NCBI RefSeq assembly: GCF_018332715.1
Contig: NZ_BOQP01000025.1
Location: 96,217-160,216, forward strand
Length of the DNA stretch: 64,000 nucleotides
DNA from: Winogradskya consettensis
GTDB lineage: Bacteria > Actinomycetota > Actinomycetes > Mycobacteriales > Micromonosporaceae
Reading direction: 5' to 3'
The stretch's first letter is position 1. Every line of letters begins with the position of its first letter. The notes below the pieces were generated by a model that worked only from the letters and a program-made list of their open reading frames with translations, did not search any database and was not told where the DNA came from. This document shows, piece after piece, positions 50,927-59,936 of the stretch. A program made the position numbers and the translations under genes.

Positions 50927-51784
50927 ATGACCGCCGTCTCCCTGCTTCCGGTCCTCCGGCCGTACCAGCCCTTCGCGCTCCGCGTGGCGCGCACCCGGCG
51001 GCTGAGCACGAGCTTCGTGCGGGTCACCCTGGCCGGGGAAGCGCTGGCGGAGTTCGCTTTCCACGGCTTCGACCAGCGGATCAACCTGCTGTTCCTGCCG
51101 GCGACCGAGGACCACGAGGCGTTCGCGCGCCAGGACGATTGGATGACCGAGGGCCGCACCTGCGGCGCTCCGCTGCGGGTCTACACCGTGCGCGCGTTCC
51201 GGGCCGCCCCGCTCGAGGTCGACATCGACTTCGTGCTGCACGGCGACACCTCCCCGGCGTCACGCTGGGCGGGATCGGCAGCCCCGGGCGACCCGGTCGT
51301 GATGATCGGCGCGACGCACGGCCACCCGGTGACCGACGTGGCGTGGAAGCCCCCGGCCACCGCTGACCTGCTCCTGCTCGCGGCCGACTGCACGGCGCTG
51401 CCCGCGGCGGCCGCCATCCTGGAATCCCTCGACCGGCCGGCGCGCGCGGTCATCGAGGTCCCCGAGCGCGACGACCGCCTCCCCATCGCGGGCGGCCACG
51501 ACATCACCTGGCTGGTCCGCCACGACGGCGACCGGATCGAGCCGGTGGTCCGGGACCTGCTCGACACGTTCTCACCCGGTGCTGCCCCGGCCCCCGCCTT
51601 CGTCGCGGAGTCCGGCGACGATGTGTGGGATGTTCCCGAGGAGACCACGGGCAGCTTCTACGCCTGGCTGGCCGGTGAATCGGGCACGGTCGTGTCGCTG
51701 CGCCGGCACCTGGTGGGGGAGCGCGGCATCGACCGGAGCGCCGTCGCCTTCATGGGATACTGGAAACGCGGGCAGGTCAGATAG
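50927..51784 (+). CDS. siderophore-interacting protein (ViuB-like FAD oxidoreductase)
   Basis: A 285-residue cytoplasmic ferric-siderophore reductase. The FAD-binding barrel holds RVTLAGEALAEF and the diagnostic PLRVYTVRAFR; the SIP domain ends with VSLRRHLVGERGIDRSAVAFMGYWKRG. It would reduce Fe(III)-siderophore to release iron. The iron box directly at its start agrees with this role. Confidence 0.93.
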   Translation: MTAVSLLPVLRPYQPFALRVARTRRLSTSFVRVTLAGEALAEFAFHGFDQRINLLFLPATEDHEAFARQDDWMTEGRTCGAPLRVYTVRAFRAAPLEVDIDFVLHGDTSPASRWAGSAAPGDPVVMIGATHGHPVTDVAWKPPATADLLLLAADCTALPAAAAILESLDRPARAVIEVPERDDRLPIAGGHDITWLVRHDGDRIEPVVRDLLDTFSPGAAPAPAFVAESGDDVWDVPEETTGSFYAWLAGESGTVVSLRRHLVGERGIDRSAVAFMGYWKRGQVR

Positions 51785-51812
51785 CCAGTGCAGATCCGAT
51801 GGCTAGTGCAGG

Positions 51813-52622
51813 TCAGATAGCCAGGGCCTCGCCGCGGGGCGCCCACTGGGTGTGCTCGGCGAACGCGCGGTAGCGGTGCAGGGCGGCGAAGAGCCACCCC
51901 AGGCTGAGAATCGCCAGGATGATGAACGGGATCACGCCGCTGAAGGTGTCCCAGGCGGTGTGCATGGCGACGGCCCCGGCGAACGTACCGATGAAAGCCA
52001 GCACTTTCTTGCCGGTCGGGCTCGCCACCAGCGCCCACAGCGCGCCACAGGTCAGCCCGGTCCACGCGGTGTGCCCGGCAGGCGCGGTCAGCCCCCGCAC
52101 GAACAACGTCTCCTGCACGGAGCCGATGTTGCCCTGGGAGGACAGCAGCGCGCTGAAGCCGTACCCCATGGTCTCGAGAGCGGCGAATCCCATGCCGGAA
52201 GCGACCCCGATGACCAGCCCGTCCGAAGGCAGCCGCCGCCCGTGCCGCGCGAGCAGAATGAACAGCAGAATCACCGGAACGATCATCTTGGCGGTTTCCT
52301 CGATGAGCGCCACGAAGAGCATCGGCAGCGCACCCAGCCCCCGTAACGCGTCGTACTCCAGCGTCCCCGCCACGACCACGCCGATGACCCCACCGAAGAA
52401 CGCCGCCGTGACCAGCGCGGACGCCGGAACCTGCCAGCGACCGGTGCGGGCCTGCGCGAAGGTCAGGAACGCCAGCGGCACGACGGTCGCCCCGAGCAGC
52501 AGCAACGACGGCACGAAGTTGGGGTTCTGCGTCCGCACCAGCGTGCGCAGCACGACGACGTAGAGAGCCAGGCCGATGACGAGCACGCCCAGCCAGGCCC
52601 ACCGACGGGATAGATCACGCAT
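51813..52622 (-). CDS. PrsW-family intramembrane protease-like protein
   Basis: A 269-residue membrane protein with about eight spans. The family motifs are present: FVALIEETAKMIVPV (double Glu), GHTAWTG and MHTAWD histidines that would coordinate the active-site metal. PrsW-type glutamic/metallo-proteases cleave anti-sigma factors or other membrane proteins. ATG at 52622 has GGGAG 9 nt upstream; a GTG at 52649 is an alternative. Short repeats (GTCAGATAGCCAG) lie between it and the convergent gene. Confidence 0.88.
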   Translation of the reverse strand: MRDLSRRWAWLGVLVIGLALYVVVLRTLVRTQNPNFVPSLLLLGATVVPLAFLTFAQARTGRWQVPASALVTAAFFGGVIGVVVAGTLEYDALRGLGALPMLFVALIEETAKMIVPVILLFILLARHGRRLPSDGLVIGVASGMGFAALETMGYGFSALLSSQGNIGSVQETLFVRGLTAPAGHTAWTGLTCGALWALVASPTGKKVLAFIGTFAGAVAMHTAWDTFSGVIPFIILAILSLGWLFAALHRYRAFAEHTQWAPRGEALAI

Positions 52623-52672
52623 CCACGGAGTCTCCCGCACGAGCGGCACAGTGCGCTACCGATCGTGGCGCG

Positions 52673-53518
52673 TCACTCCGTGAACTCGCAGAAAGACAGC
52701 GCCTTGTCGAACCGGCCGGCGGCGAGGTCCTCGTGCCGGATCAGGAACCGCCCGTTGGTGTACTCCTCGTGCGGCGCGGCGAACTGGACGAGCGGCACCC
52801 ACTCCCGCAGCACCTCGTGCTCCGGCCTCCCGGACATCTCGGCCAGCCCGGTCTCGGGGCTGTCCTGGGCGGAGTTGGAATAGCCCCCGACCAGGAAGCC
52901 GTCCCCGATCCACGGGATCCGCCCGGGCCACAGCCGATCCACGAGGGCGCTGAGCTCCTTGCAGTGCGGCACCTTGGCGAACAGGTCCTTCTCGAAGTCG
53001 GACTGCCATTCCACCGGGCTGTCGAGCCAGTCCGGCAGATCCGGTTCCACCGAGGCGAACAGCTCGCGTGCCGGGTCGGCCAAGGGATGTTCGTCGTACA
53101 TGTCGTGCTCGTTGGGCGGCAGCTCGGTGACCTCTTCCCCCTCGCCCGCGGGCACGTACACGACCCGCGCGTACTTCTGCTCGTCGGCCATGGAGGCGTC
53201 GACCGCCCACAGCGCATCAAGGAAGAACAGCAACGAACCGGCCTCGGGAAGGGCCAATCCGTCGATCTTCGGCAGGGCCGCACAATCAAGCGACCCTATG
53301 TACGCCAAGGGCGCACCCGGCTCCGACGACGGCCAGGGCACCCCCGCCGGCAGATGCGGCATCCCACCGAACCGCCCGACCGCCACGCCGTCAGCCCGAT
53401 CCCCGGCGCGCACCCGGAACCGCAGGAGCTCGTCGGCGAAAAGCGCCGCTTCGTCCGCCGGCACACCCAGCTCGCCGGCGGCCCCAAGAAATCGATCGCG
53501 ATGATTCATGGCCGACAT
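52673..53518 (-). CDS. DUF1963 family protein (second copy)
   Basis: A 281-residue soluble protein with DUF1963 landmarks: VGRFGGMPHLPAGVPWPSS, LAYIGSLDCAALPKIDGLALPEAGSLLFFLD and the C-terminal GRFDKALSFCEFTE. Less than clear similarity to the member at 44975 except for the core. No Cys pairs like those of the first copy. Start at 53518 has AAAGG nearby; 53509 is an alternative. The family's function is unknown. Confidence 0.85.
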   Translation of the reverse strand: MSAMNHRDRFLGAAGELGVPADEAALFADELLRFRVRAGDRADGVAVGRFGGMPHLPAGVPWPSSEPGAPLAYIGSLDCAALPKIDGLALPEAGSLLFFLDALWAVDASMADEQKYARVVYVPAGEGEEVTELPPNEHDMYDEHPLADPARELFASVEPDLPDWLDSPVEWQSDFEKDLFAKVPHCKELSALVDRLWPGRIPWIGDGFLVGGYSNSAQDSPETGLAEMSGRPEHEVLREWVPLVQFAAPHEEYTNGRFLIRHEDLAAGRFDKALSFCEFTE

Positions 53519-53783
53519 GATGCCTTTCGCTGTCCACAAAGGCGCGGCCGGTGACCGGATCTGGTTCGGCTACCAGGCAGCCGGGGATGAGGAAGGCATC
53601 GCCTCGCTCGACCTGCGGGGCGAGAGCCTCGCGGTCACGCTGGACGACGGCGCGGAGAAGTGGGCCGACACCGGCAAGACCTGAAAGATGCGCATCCGGG
53701 CGGAATACATGCCAGGCACGTACAACGTGGCTGACAGCCTCAACAACACGACGTACAGCTTCATCCTTCACCAAGTGAGCTGA
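53517..53783 (+). pseudogene. short ORF interrupted by an in-frame TGA
   Basis: From an ATG at 53517 (a second ATG follows directly) the frame encodes 55 residues (PFAVHKGAAGDRIWFGYQ, later LDLRGESLAVTLDDGAEKW), stops at TGA 53682-53684, and continues in the same frame for another 32 codons (MRIRAEYMPGTYNVADSLN) to a TGA at 53781. Both parts look like ordinary protein. A nonsense mutation in a small gene is the simplest reading. Its start overlaps the start of the divergent DUF1963 gene, so the 5' end may be incomplete. Confidence 0.4.
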
Positions 53784-53866
53784 GGTCAGCGAAGCGAGGC
53801 TGTGACCGCCGTTACCAATTCGGCGGTGGTGGAACAAAGCCGGGCGCGGGGCACCTTGTCGAAGTA

Positions 53867-55147
53867 GTGGCTGAACCTCGCACTGTGACCCCGCCCGACA
53901 ACGATCTCTCTCCCGGAGAGCTGCTTCCGATGGGGCGCCGCTTCCGGATTGTCCTCGTGCTCGGCTTCCTCACGGCGCTCGGGCCGCTGACGATCGACAT
54001 GTACCTGCCGTCGCTGCCCACGATCAGCACCGACCTGAACGCCAGCGCCGCCGCCGTGCAGCTCACGCTGACCGGCACGCTGATCGGGCTGGCGTTCGGG
54101 CAGCTGCTGGTCGGGCCGCTCTCCGACGCGGTCGGGCGGCGGGTGCCGCTGCTCTCGGGCATCGCGGTGCACATCCTGGCCTCGGTGCTCTGCGTCATCG
54201 CCCCGAACCTCGCCATGCTCGGGGCGCTGCGGGTGCTGCAGGGACTGGGTGCCGCCGCGGCCGCCGTCATCGCGACGGCGATGGTGCGGGACCTGTTCGA
54301 CGGGATGGCCGCGGCCCGGCTGTTCTCCCGGCTCATGCTCGTCGTCGGGGTCGCCCCGATTCTCGCCCCGACCATCGGTGGCCTGGTGCTGAACTGGACC
54401 TCGTGGCGCGGCGTGTTCGTCGTTCTCACTGTCGTCGGCACCGCGATCATGGCGGTCTCCGCGATCGTCCTGCCGGAGACGCTGCCGGCCGTCCGGCGTC
54501 GCAGCGGTGGCGTCCTGGGCACGGTCCGCGACTACGGCCGGCTGTTCAGCGATCGGGTGTACGTCGGCCTGATCCTGGTGGCGGGGCTGGCGATGGCGGC
54601 GCTGTTCGCGTACGTGAGCGGGTCGTCGTACGTTTTCCAGGACGGTTTCGGCATGAGCGAGCAGCAGTTCGCGTACGTCTTCGCCGGTGGTGCGATCGGC
54701 CTGATCGGCGCGACCCAGCTGAACGTCCGCCTGCTGCGCCGCTGGACCCCCCAGCAGATCATGAGCACCGCACTGCTGGCCGGTCTCGGGTTCGGGCTGG
54801 TGCTGCTGGTCCTCGCCGCGACGAACGTCGGCGGCCTGATCGGCATCCTGATCCCGCTCTGGGCGACGCTGGCCATGGTCGGCCTGGTCATGCCGAACGC
54901 CCCGGCTCTCGCACTGTCCCGGCACGGTGAAGCTGCGGGCACCGCGGCTGCTCTGCTCGGCGCGGTCCAGTTCGGCGTGGGCGCCCTCGCTGCCCCGCTG
55001 GTCGGCATGCTCGGCGTCGGCGCGGTCGCGATGTCCATCGTCGTCTTCGGCGGCATGCTGGCCGCCACCGCGGTCTGCTTCCTGGTGGTCCAGCCCCACC
55101 GCCTCCCGGTGCAGCAGTCCGAGACGGTTGTGGCTCTGGTCCACTGA
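53867..55147 (+). CDS. Bcr/CflA-family drug efflux MFS transporter
   Basis: A 426-residue proton antiporter with 12 spans. Family marks are LTALGPLTIDMYLPSLPTI in the first span, LTLTGTLIGLAFGQLLVGPLSDAVGRR (motif A) and the GAAAAAVIATAMVRDLFDG region. Members export chloramphenicol, bicyclomycin, sulfonamides or other drugs. GTG start. A strong terminator follows. Confidence 0.9.
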   Translation: MAEPRTVTPPDNDLSPGELLPMGRRFRIVLVLGFLTALGPLTIDMYLPSLPTISTDLNASAAAVQLTLTGTLIGLAFGQLLVGPLSDAVGRRVPLLSGIAVHILASVLCVIAPNLAMLGALRVLQGLGAAAAAVIATAMVRDLFDGMAAARLFSRLMLVVGVAPILAPTIGGLVLNWTSWRGVFVVLTVVGTAIMAVSAIVLPETLPAVRRRSGGVLGTVRDYGRLFSDRVYVGLILVAGLAMAALFAYVSGSSYVFQDGFGMSEQQFAYVFAGGAIGLIGATQLNVRLLRRWTPQQIMSTALLAGLGFGLVLLVLAATNVGGLIGILIPLWATLAMVGLVMPNAPALALSRHGEAAGTAAALLGAVQFGVGALAAPLVGMLGVGAVAMSIVVFGGMLAATAVCFLVVQPHRLPVQQSETVVALVH

Positions 55148-55162
55148 CGTTCTCAAACGCAG

Positions 55163-55197
55163 AAGCGGCGCGCCGAAAATCCGGCGCGCCGCTTTTT
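55163..55197. terminator. intrinsic terminator
   Basis: A 13-bp perfect stem (AAGCGGCGCGCCG and complement) with an AAAATC loop and a T5 tract follows the efflux gene by 16 bp. The convergent GH64 gene ends at 55237. Confidence 0.92.
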
Positions 55198-55236
55198 ACT
55201 GTCTGCTGAGGGACGCTTTTACTGCCTGCTGAGGGA

Positions 55237-56889
55237 TCAGAACGGCGTCATGACGATGCCGGCCTGGCGGGGGTCGCCGTCGTGGACGAGCGACTCCTGG
55301 TTCTGCACGTCGTCGAACGCGAACGCGTACGCCTTCCCGTCGACCATCTGGTCGTGGATGACCTTCGCGTAGTGGTTCGACGGCTCGCCCTTGTAGAAGT
55401 CGGCCGCGCCGCCGCTCGGCTGGGTGTCGAGCGTGCCGAGGGTGGTGCGCTGCATCGCGGCGCACAGCGTGCGGGCGATCGGCCCGACGACCAGGTCGTT
55501 CGGGGCACCGAGCGCGCCGTCACAGCCCCATACGTTGGCGGTCGACGGCTTGGTGAACGACGCGACGACCTTGCCGGTGGTGTCGGTGAAGTTCATGACG
55601 TTCCCGCTGGTCCTGCCGGAGAACTTGTTGTTCGGCTGGTCGCCGAAGGGCACCACGGTCAGGGTCTTGCTGGTGTACGCGTTCCACGCCGAGTTGATGT
55701 ACGGGTCGAGGTACGTCGCGCTCATCAGCCCCGCATCGGCGGCCTTGCCCGGTGCGAGAACCCGCAGGACCGTGCCGTCGGAGCGGGTGACGACGCTCTT
55801 CGCGAAGTCGGACTGCGCCTTGACGGTGTCGATGACCTTCTGCCGGCCGCCGGGCTTGAGCTCGCCGGTCTTCGTGGTCACGCCGTTGCCGCCGAGCACA
55901 CTGACGATGTGCGGGACAGCGAACATGTCGACCTGCGAGCTGTTCAGGAACAGGCCCGAGTCGTTGAGCGTGAACTCGCTCCAGTCGAACAGGATGTCGT
56001 GGTTCGGGTCGGCGCTCGCCCACGGCGCGGGCTGCACGAGGCCGTCGTTGGTGAGCCGGAAGTCGAGCTTCTTGCCGAACGACATGTAGAGCCGGCCGGA
56101 CAGGTTCTTCGGCATCTTGATCGTGGTGCTGTCGCCGTTTCCGGGGCCCGCGATCGACACGTCGGGAGCGGGGACGGGGGTCGACGCGCCGCCGGTCCAC
56201 GCGGTGAAGGCGCCGGCGCCGTTGACGTACCCCAGCTTGCCGGTGGTCAGGTTGACGCCCAGCAGATAGAGGAAGACGGAGTCGGACCGGCCGGTGTTGT
56301 TGGTGACCTTGACCGGCAGCAGGTTGGACGCCGGCGGCGGGTTCGGGTCGGTCGTCGGCGGCGTGGTGGGCGACGTCGTCGGCGGCTTGCTGGTCGGCGC
56401 GGTCGTCGGCGCCGTGGTGGTGGGAGCGACCGTGGGGGCGGTCGTCGGGACCCTGGTCGTGGGCGCGGTGGTCGGAGCGGTCGTGGTGCCGCCGCCCGAA
56501 CCGCTGCACGGCTGGCCGTTGATCAGGCAGTTGAGCGGGGTGCCGCCGGAGCCGACGAAGCCGAAGGTGACCTTGCCGTCGACCGGGACACTGCCGTTCC
56601 AGGAGCGGTTGGTGAAGGTGCGGTGCTGACCGCTTGCCGCCATGTCGGCTTCCCAGAAGCTGCCGATGGTGGAGCCCGTGGGCAGGTCGAACTCGACCTT
56701 CCAGGACGACATGGCCGCCGGCCCGCCGTTACTGATGGTCACGTCGCCCTGCCAGCCGGAGCCCCAGTCGGAGGTCTTCGTGAAGGTCGCCGTCGTGGCG
56801 GACGCGGATGCCGGCAGGGCGATCCAGGTGGTCCCCGCCGCCGCCACCACGGCGGCGACGGTGAGGATGAGTGTTCGCTTGCGGCGCAT
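55237..56889 (-). CDS. secreted CBM2-GH64 beta-1,3-glucanase
   Basis: A 550-residue secreted enzyme. Signal peptide MRRKRTLILTVAAVVAAAGTTWIALPASA; CBM2-type cellulose- or chitin-binding module at about 35-135 (WGSGWQGDVTISNGG, SSWKVEFDLPTG, FGFVGSGG); a Thr/Pro linker of about 55 residues; then the GH64 thaumatin-like domain (residues about 190-550; LLPVKVTNNTGRSDSVFLYLLG, ILFDWSEFTLND, DGALGAPNDLVVGPIARTLCAAM). It would degrade laminarin-type fungal cell-wall glucan. A GTG at 56907 is an alternative start. The upstream region carries TAGGACTCTTTACTG, a possible degenerate operator. Confidence 0.92.
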   Translation of the reverse strand: MRRKRTLILTVAAVVAAAGTTWIALPASASATTATFTKTSDWGSGWQGDVTISNGGPAAMSSWKVEFDLPTGSTIGSFWEADMAASGQHRTFTNRSWNGSVPVDGKVTFGFVGSGGTPLNCLINGQPCSGSGGGTTTAPTTAPTTRVPTTAPTVAPTTTAPTTAPTSKPPTTSPTTPPTTDPNPPPASNLLPVKVTNNTGRSDSVFLYLLGVNLTTGKLGYVNGAGAFTAWTGGASTPVPAPDVSIAGPGNGDSTTIKMPKNLSGRLYMSFGKKLDFRLTNDGLVQPAPWASADPNHDILFDWSEFTLNDSGLFLNSSQVDMFAVPHIVSVLGGNGVTTKTGELKPGGRQKVIDTVKAQSDFAKSVVTRSDGTVLRVLAPGKAADAGLMSATYLDPYINSAWNAYTSKTLTVVPFGDQPNNKFSGRTSGNVMNFTDTTGKVVASFTKPSTANVWGCDGALGAPNDLVVGPIARTLCAAMQRTTLGTLDTQPSGGAADFYKGEPSNHYAKVIHDQMVDGKAYAFAFDDVQNQESLVHDGDPRQAGIVMTPF

Positions 56890-56994
56890 GGGGGGAACTG
56901 CCTCCACTAGGGGGATGACAAGAGGTCCCGTAATTATTAGGACTCTTTACTGCGTCGCCCCTAATTCAGACAGTCATTAAAGTTCCCCTAACCA

Positions 56995-57015
56995 GGGCGG
57001 CCCCTTCGGCCGCCC
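56995..57015 (-). terminator. hairpin after the protease gene
   Basis: GGGCGGCC and GGCCGCCC form an 8-bp GC stem with a 5-nt loop, 13 bp beyond the protease stop. No T-tract on the minus strand. Confidence 0.65.
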
Positions 57016-57027
57016 CAGCTGGGGTTT

Positions 57028-58551
57028 TCAGGCCCGTCGGAACTTCTGGTTGGCCGTTCCGGCGCAGTCCCAGAGCTGGAGCTGCGCGCCGTCGTTCGCG
57101 TTGTTGTCCTTGATGTCGATGCACTTGTTCGCCTGCGGGTTGACGAGGTCGCCCGCGGCCGAGAGCACGAACTGCTGGGCCGGGTTGCCGCTGCAGGTGA
57201 CGATCTGGATCGCCGCGCCGTTGGCGGTCGAGCCCCACGCGACATCCATGCACTTGTTGCTGGACGTCTGCAGGGTGCCGTTCACGAACGTCCACTTCTG
57301 CGCGGCGCTGCTGTTGCAACCCCACATCTGCAGCAGTACTCCGTCCGAGAAGTTCGAGTTCGGCACGTCGACGCACTTGTTGTTCAGGTTGCTGACGACC
57401 GCGCTCGTGCTGCCGCCGCCGGAGGTGGTGAGCGAGAGCCCGTACGTGCCGAGGATCTCGTTGACCGGCTGGAACCAGGTCGTACCGCCGCTGGTGCAGT
57501 TGCCGGTCACGCCCGAGGTGACGCCCTGGGCCTGGTTGCCGGTGATGACCGAGCCACCCGAGTCGCCCGGCTCGGCGCACGCGCTCATCCGGCTCAGGCC
57601 GGAGACCGCGCCCTGCGCGTAATTCACCGTTTCCTCACGGCCCTGCAGGGTTCCGCACCGCCATCCTGTCGTACGCCCGGAGCGGCAGATCGAGCTCCCG
57701 ACAGCGGCGTCCTGCGACCCGGCGACCGACACGACGCCGCCCGCGTAGTTGTTGACCCACGGCTGCGGCGTCCAGCTGCTGTTCGTCCGGATCCACGAGT
57801 AGTCGTTGCCCGGGAACGAGGAGCCGGCGAACGTACCCTGCGCGACGTTGTTGTTCCCCAGCGTCGGGCTGTTGACGCCGCCGCAGTGCCCGGCGCTGAC
57901 GAAGCCGCCCGCGACCGAGAAGCCGACCGAGCAGAGCGTGTTGCCGTTGATCACGTACTGGTCGCCGCCGCGCACGTCGTAAACGGTCTTCGGGGCTTCC
58001 GCGGCGGTGACGACCTCGACGGTCCCGGCGCCGCTGTCCTCGGCGAACTTGCGCGCGGCAGCCTCGGCGCCCGGCGCGGCCGTGACCACGACACTGTTGA
58101 GCGTGACGTCGACGTACCAGCTGCGGATCGCCGTGCCCTTGGCCTTCGCGGCGCTGCGGTCGAGCTTGGCCCGTGCCGCCCTGAGATCACCGGCGCTCCT
58201 GGTCACCACCTTCGGCACGGCACCCTCGGCGCGGACGGTGGCTACCTGGCTCGCGTCGGTGACCGCGACGGTGAGACGGTCGCTGCCCTTCGGGATCCAG
58301 GCGCCGGCGTACTTGGCGCCGAGCTTGGCGGAGAGCCGCCGCTGAACGACGGGCGCGGCGGCCTCGGTGGCCAGCCGGGCCGCGATCTGGTCGTCGGTCA
58401 GGCCGAGGTCGCGGCGCATGGCGGCGGTCATGCCGGGCGCCATGTCGAAGGCCTGCGGTTGCTTGGCTGCGGCATACGTCACTCCGGGTACGCCCGAAGC
58501 GAAAAGCAGGGCCGCGGCGGTGGCGCCGAGCACCTTGAAAGCAGGGGACAT
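57028..58551 (-). CDS. secreted S1E serine protease with propeptide and ricin-type lectin domain
   Basis: A 507-residue exoprotease of the alpha-lytic/streptogrisin group. Signal peptide FKVLGATAAALLFASGVPGVTYA; propeptide at about 30-185; protease domain with His in FVSAGHCGG, Asp in GNDYSWIRT and Ser in CAEPGDSGGSVI. A C-terminal ricin-type beta-trefoil (about 380-507) contains KCVDVPNSN, KCMDVAWGS and KCIDIKDNN with QxW-like ends. The lectin may target the enzyme to cell-wall glycans. The ATG at 58551 is chosen because the signal peptide begins there. A LacI-type operator lies 44 bp upstream. Confidence 0.93.
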   Translation of the reverse strand: MSPAFKVLGATAAALLFASGVPGVTYAAAKQPQAFDMAPGMTAAMRRDLGLTDDQIAARLATEAAAPVVQRRLSAKLGAKYAGAWIPKGSDRLTVAVTDASQVATVRAEGAVPKVVTRSAGDLRAARAKLDRSAAKAKGTAIRSWYVDVTLNSVVVTAAPGAEAAARKFAEDSGAGTVEVVTAAEAPKTVYDVRGGDQYVINGNTLCSVGFSVAGGFVSAGHCGGVNSPTLGNNNVAQGTFAGSSFPGNDYSWIRTNSSWTPQPWVNNYAGGVVSVAGSQDAAVGSSICRSGRTTGWRCGTLQGREETVNYAQGAVSGLSRMSACAEPGDSGGSVITGNQAQGVTSGVTGNCTSGGTTWFQPVNEILGTYGLSLTTSGGGSTSAVVSNLNNKCVDVPNSNFSDGVLLQMWGCNSSAAQKWTFVNGTLQTSSNKCMDVAWGSTANGAAIQIVTCSGNPAQQFVLSAAGDLVNPQANKCIDIKDNNANDGAQLQLWDCAGTANQKFRRA

Positions 58552-58594
58552 GGGGGATGGGTCCCTTCCGCATGATCTGGGGATTGTGAGGAGG

Positions 58595-58606
58595 GAGAGC
58601 GCTCTC
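58595..58606. promoter_or_regulatory. LacI-type operator before the protease gene
   Basis: GAGAGCGCTCTC is a perfect 12-bp palindrome with the AGCGCT core shared by CebR-like sites, 44 bp before the start. It links the protease gene to carbon-source control like the sites at 94 and 9407. Confidence 0.6.
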
Positions 58607-58763
58607 AAAATCGGAGTGTGTCGATTAATAACAAATCTGTCAACAAACCTTTTCGGTACGACGCGCCGGTACCGGTTTCATGCCCCCTCGCCGTTGACGC
58701 GATGACGTGCAAGGCTGAACGCTGACCTGTAGGCGGAGCGTGGACGATCATGGAGTGGCTTGA

Positions 58764-59936
58764 ATGGGCATGATCAAGGTGGTGGGGCTGGTCCTGCACC
58801 CCCGCCGGGACTGCGGGTCCGCCATCGACGCGATCGTGCGCTGGGCGGCCGCCCGCCACGTCACCGTGCTGGGCCTGCACGACGAGATCAGCCGGATCGA
58901 CTGCGACGCCGAGGCGGTCACCGCCGAGGAGATGGTCGAGCGGGCCGGGCTGCTGGTCAGCCTCGGTGGTGACGGCACGATGCTGCGCACCATGCGGCTC
59001 GTCGAGGGCCGCAAGACCCCGGTGCTCGGCGTCAACGTCGGGCGGCTGGGCTTCCTCGCCGAGGTCGACCTGCCCGATCTGGCCGGGGCGCTCTCGTCGA
59101 TCGACGAGCATCGGTTCACGGTCGAATCGCGTACGGCCGTGCGGACGGTGCTGCCCGACGGCAGAGAGGTCTCCGCCTTCAACGACATCGCGCTCGTGCG
59201 GGTCCCCGGCGACGGGCTCGCGCACGTCGGCATCAACGTCGAGGGCAGCAACTTCGTGCGCTACGCGGCCGACGCCGTCATCGTCGCCACGCCGACCGGT
59301 TCGACCGCCTACAGCTTCTCCGCCGGCGGTCCGATCGTCTCGCCGAACGTCGAGGGCCTGCTCGTCAGCGCCGCCGCCGCGCACTCCTCGTTCAACCGCT
59401 CGCTGATGCTCTCGCCCGACGAGCAGCTGGAGCTCGACGTGCTGCTCACCAGCGGCCGGCTCGCCATTGAGGTCGACGGCATCATCCAGGGCTACGCGGG
59501 CGCCGGCGACCAGCTGCGCATCGTCCCCGTCCCGGCCGCCGCCCAGGTCATCAGGTTCGGCCGCACCTCCTTCTACGAGCGGGCCCGGCGCAAGCTGCGC
59601 GTCGAAGGCAGCGCGCAGGTCGGTGGCGGCGACCCCGCCGACGCCGTGGTCGTCGACAGCTTCGAGCAGTCGCGCTACGAGGTCCTGATCGGCGGCGAGA
59701 TGGCCGGCATGCTGCACTACCGGCGTCACGGCGAGGAGGTCGAGCTCGCGCACACCGAGATCGACCAGGCCTTCGAGGGCCGCGGGCTGGGCGGCCGGCT
59801 CGCCTCGGCGGCGCTGCACGACGCCCGTCGCCGCGGCACCCCGGTCCGGGTGACCTGCCCGTTCGTCGTCGGCTACGTCGAACGCCACCCCGAGTTCAGC
59901 GACCTGGTGGCCGCTACGAAGGAGACCGTCGCATGA
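58764..59936 (+). CDS. nadK: NAD kinase fused to a YjdJ-type GNAT domain
   Basis: A 390-residue protein. Residues 1-290 form a complete NAD kinase: SLGGDGTMLR (GGDGT at 68-72), GVNVGRLGFLAEV, AFNDIALVR (Asp at the usual Glu of the NE motif), and ATPTGSTAYSFSAGGPIVSPN. Kinases of this family usually end near residue 290-300. Here about 90 further residues form a GNAT-like domain (ELAHTEIDQAFEGRGLGGRL, then RVTCPFVVGYVERHPEF) of the short YjdJ/PF14542 type. It would make NADP+ for the downstream flavoprotein and may acetylate a partner. ATG with GGAG 8 nt upstream; first gene of a four-gene operon. Confidence 0.9.
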   Translation: MGMIKVVGLVLHPRRDCGSAIDAIVRWAAARHVTVLGLHDEISRIDCDAEAVTAEEMVERAGLLVSLGGDGTMLRTMRLVEGRKTPVLGVNVGRLGFLAEVDLPDLAGALSSIDEHRFTVESRTAVRTVLPDGREVSAFNDIALVRVPGDGLAHVGINVEGSNFVRYAADAVIVATPTGSTAYSFSAGGPIVSPNVEGLLVSAAAAHSSFNRSLMLSPDEQLELDVLLTSGRLAIEVDGIIQGYAGAGDQLRIVPVPAAAQVIRFGRTSFYERARRKLRVEGSAQVGGGDPADAVVVDSFEQSRYEVLIGGEMAGMLHYRRHGEEVELAHTEIDQAFEGRGLGGRLASAALHDARRRGTPVRVTCPFVVGYVERHPEFSDLVAATKETVA

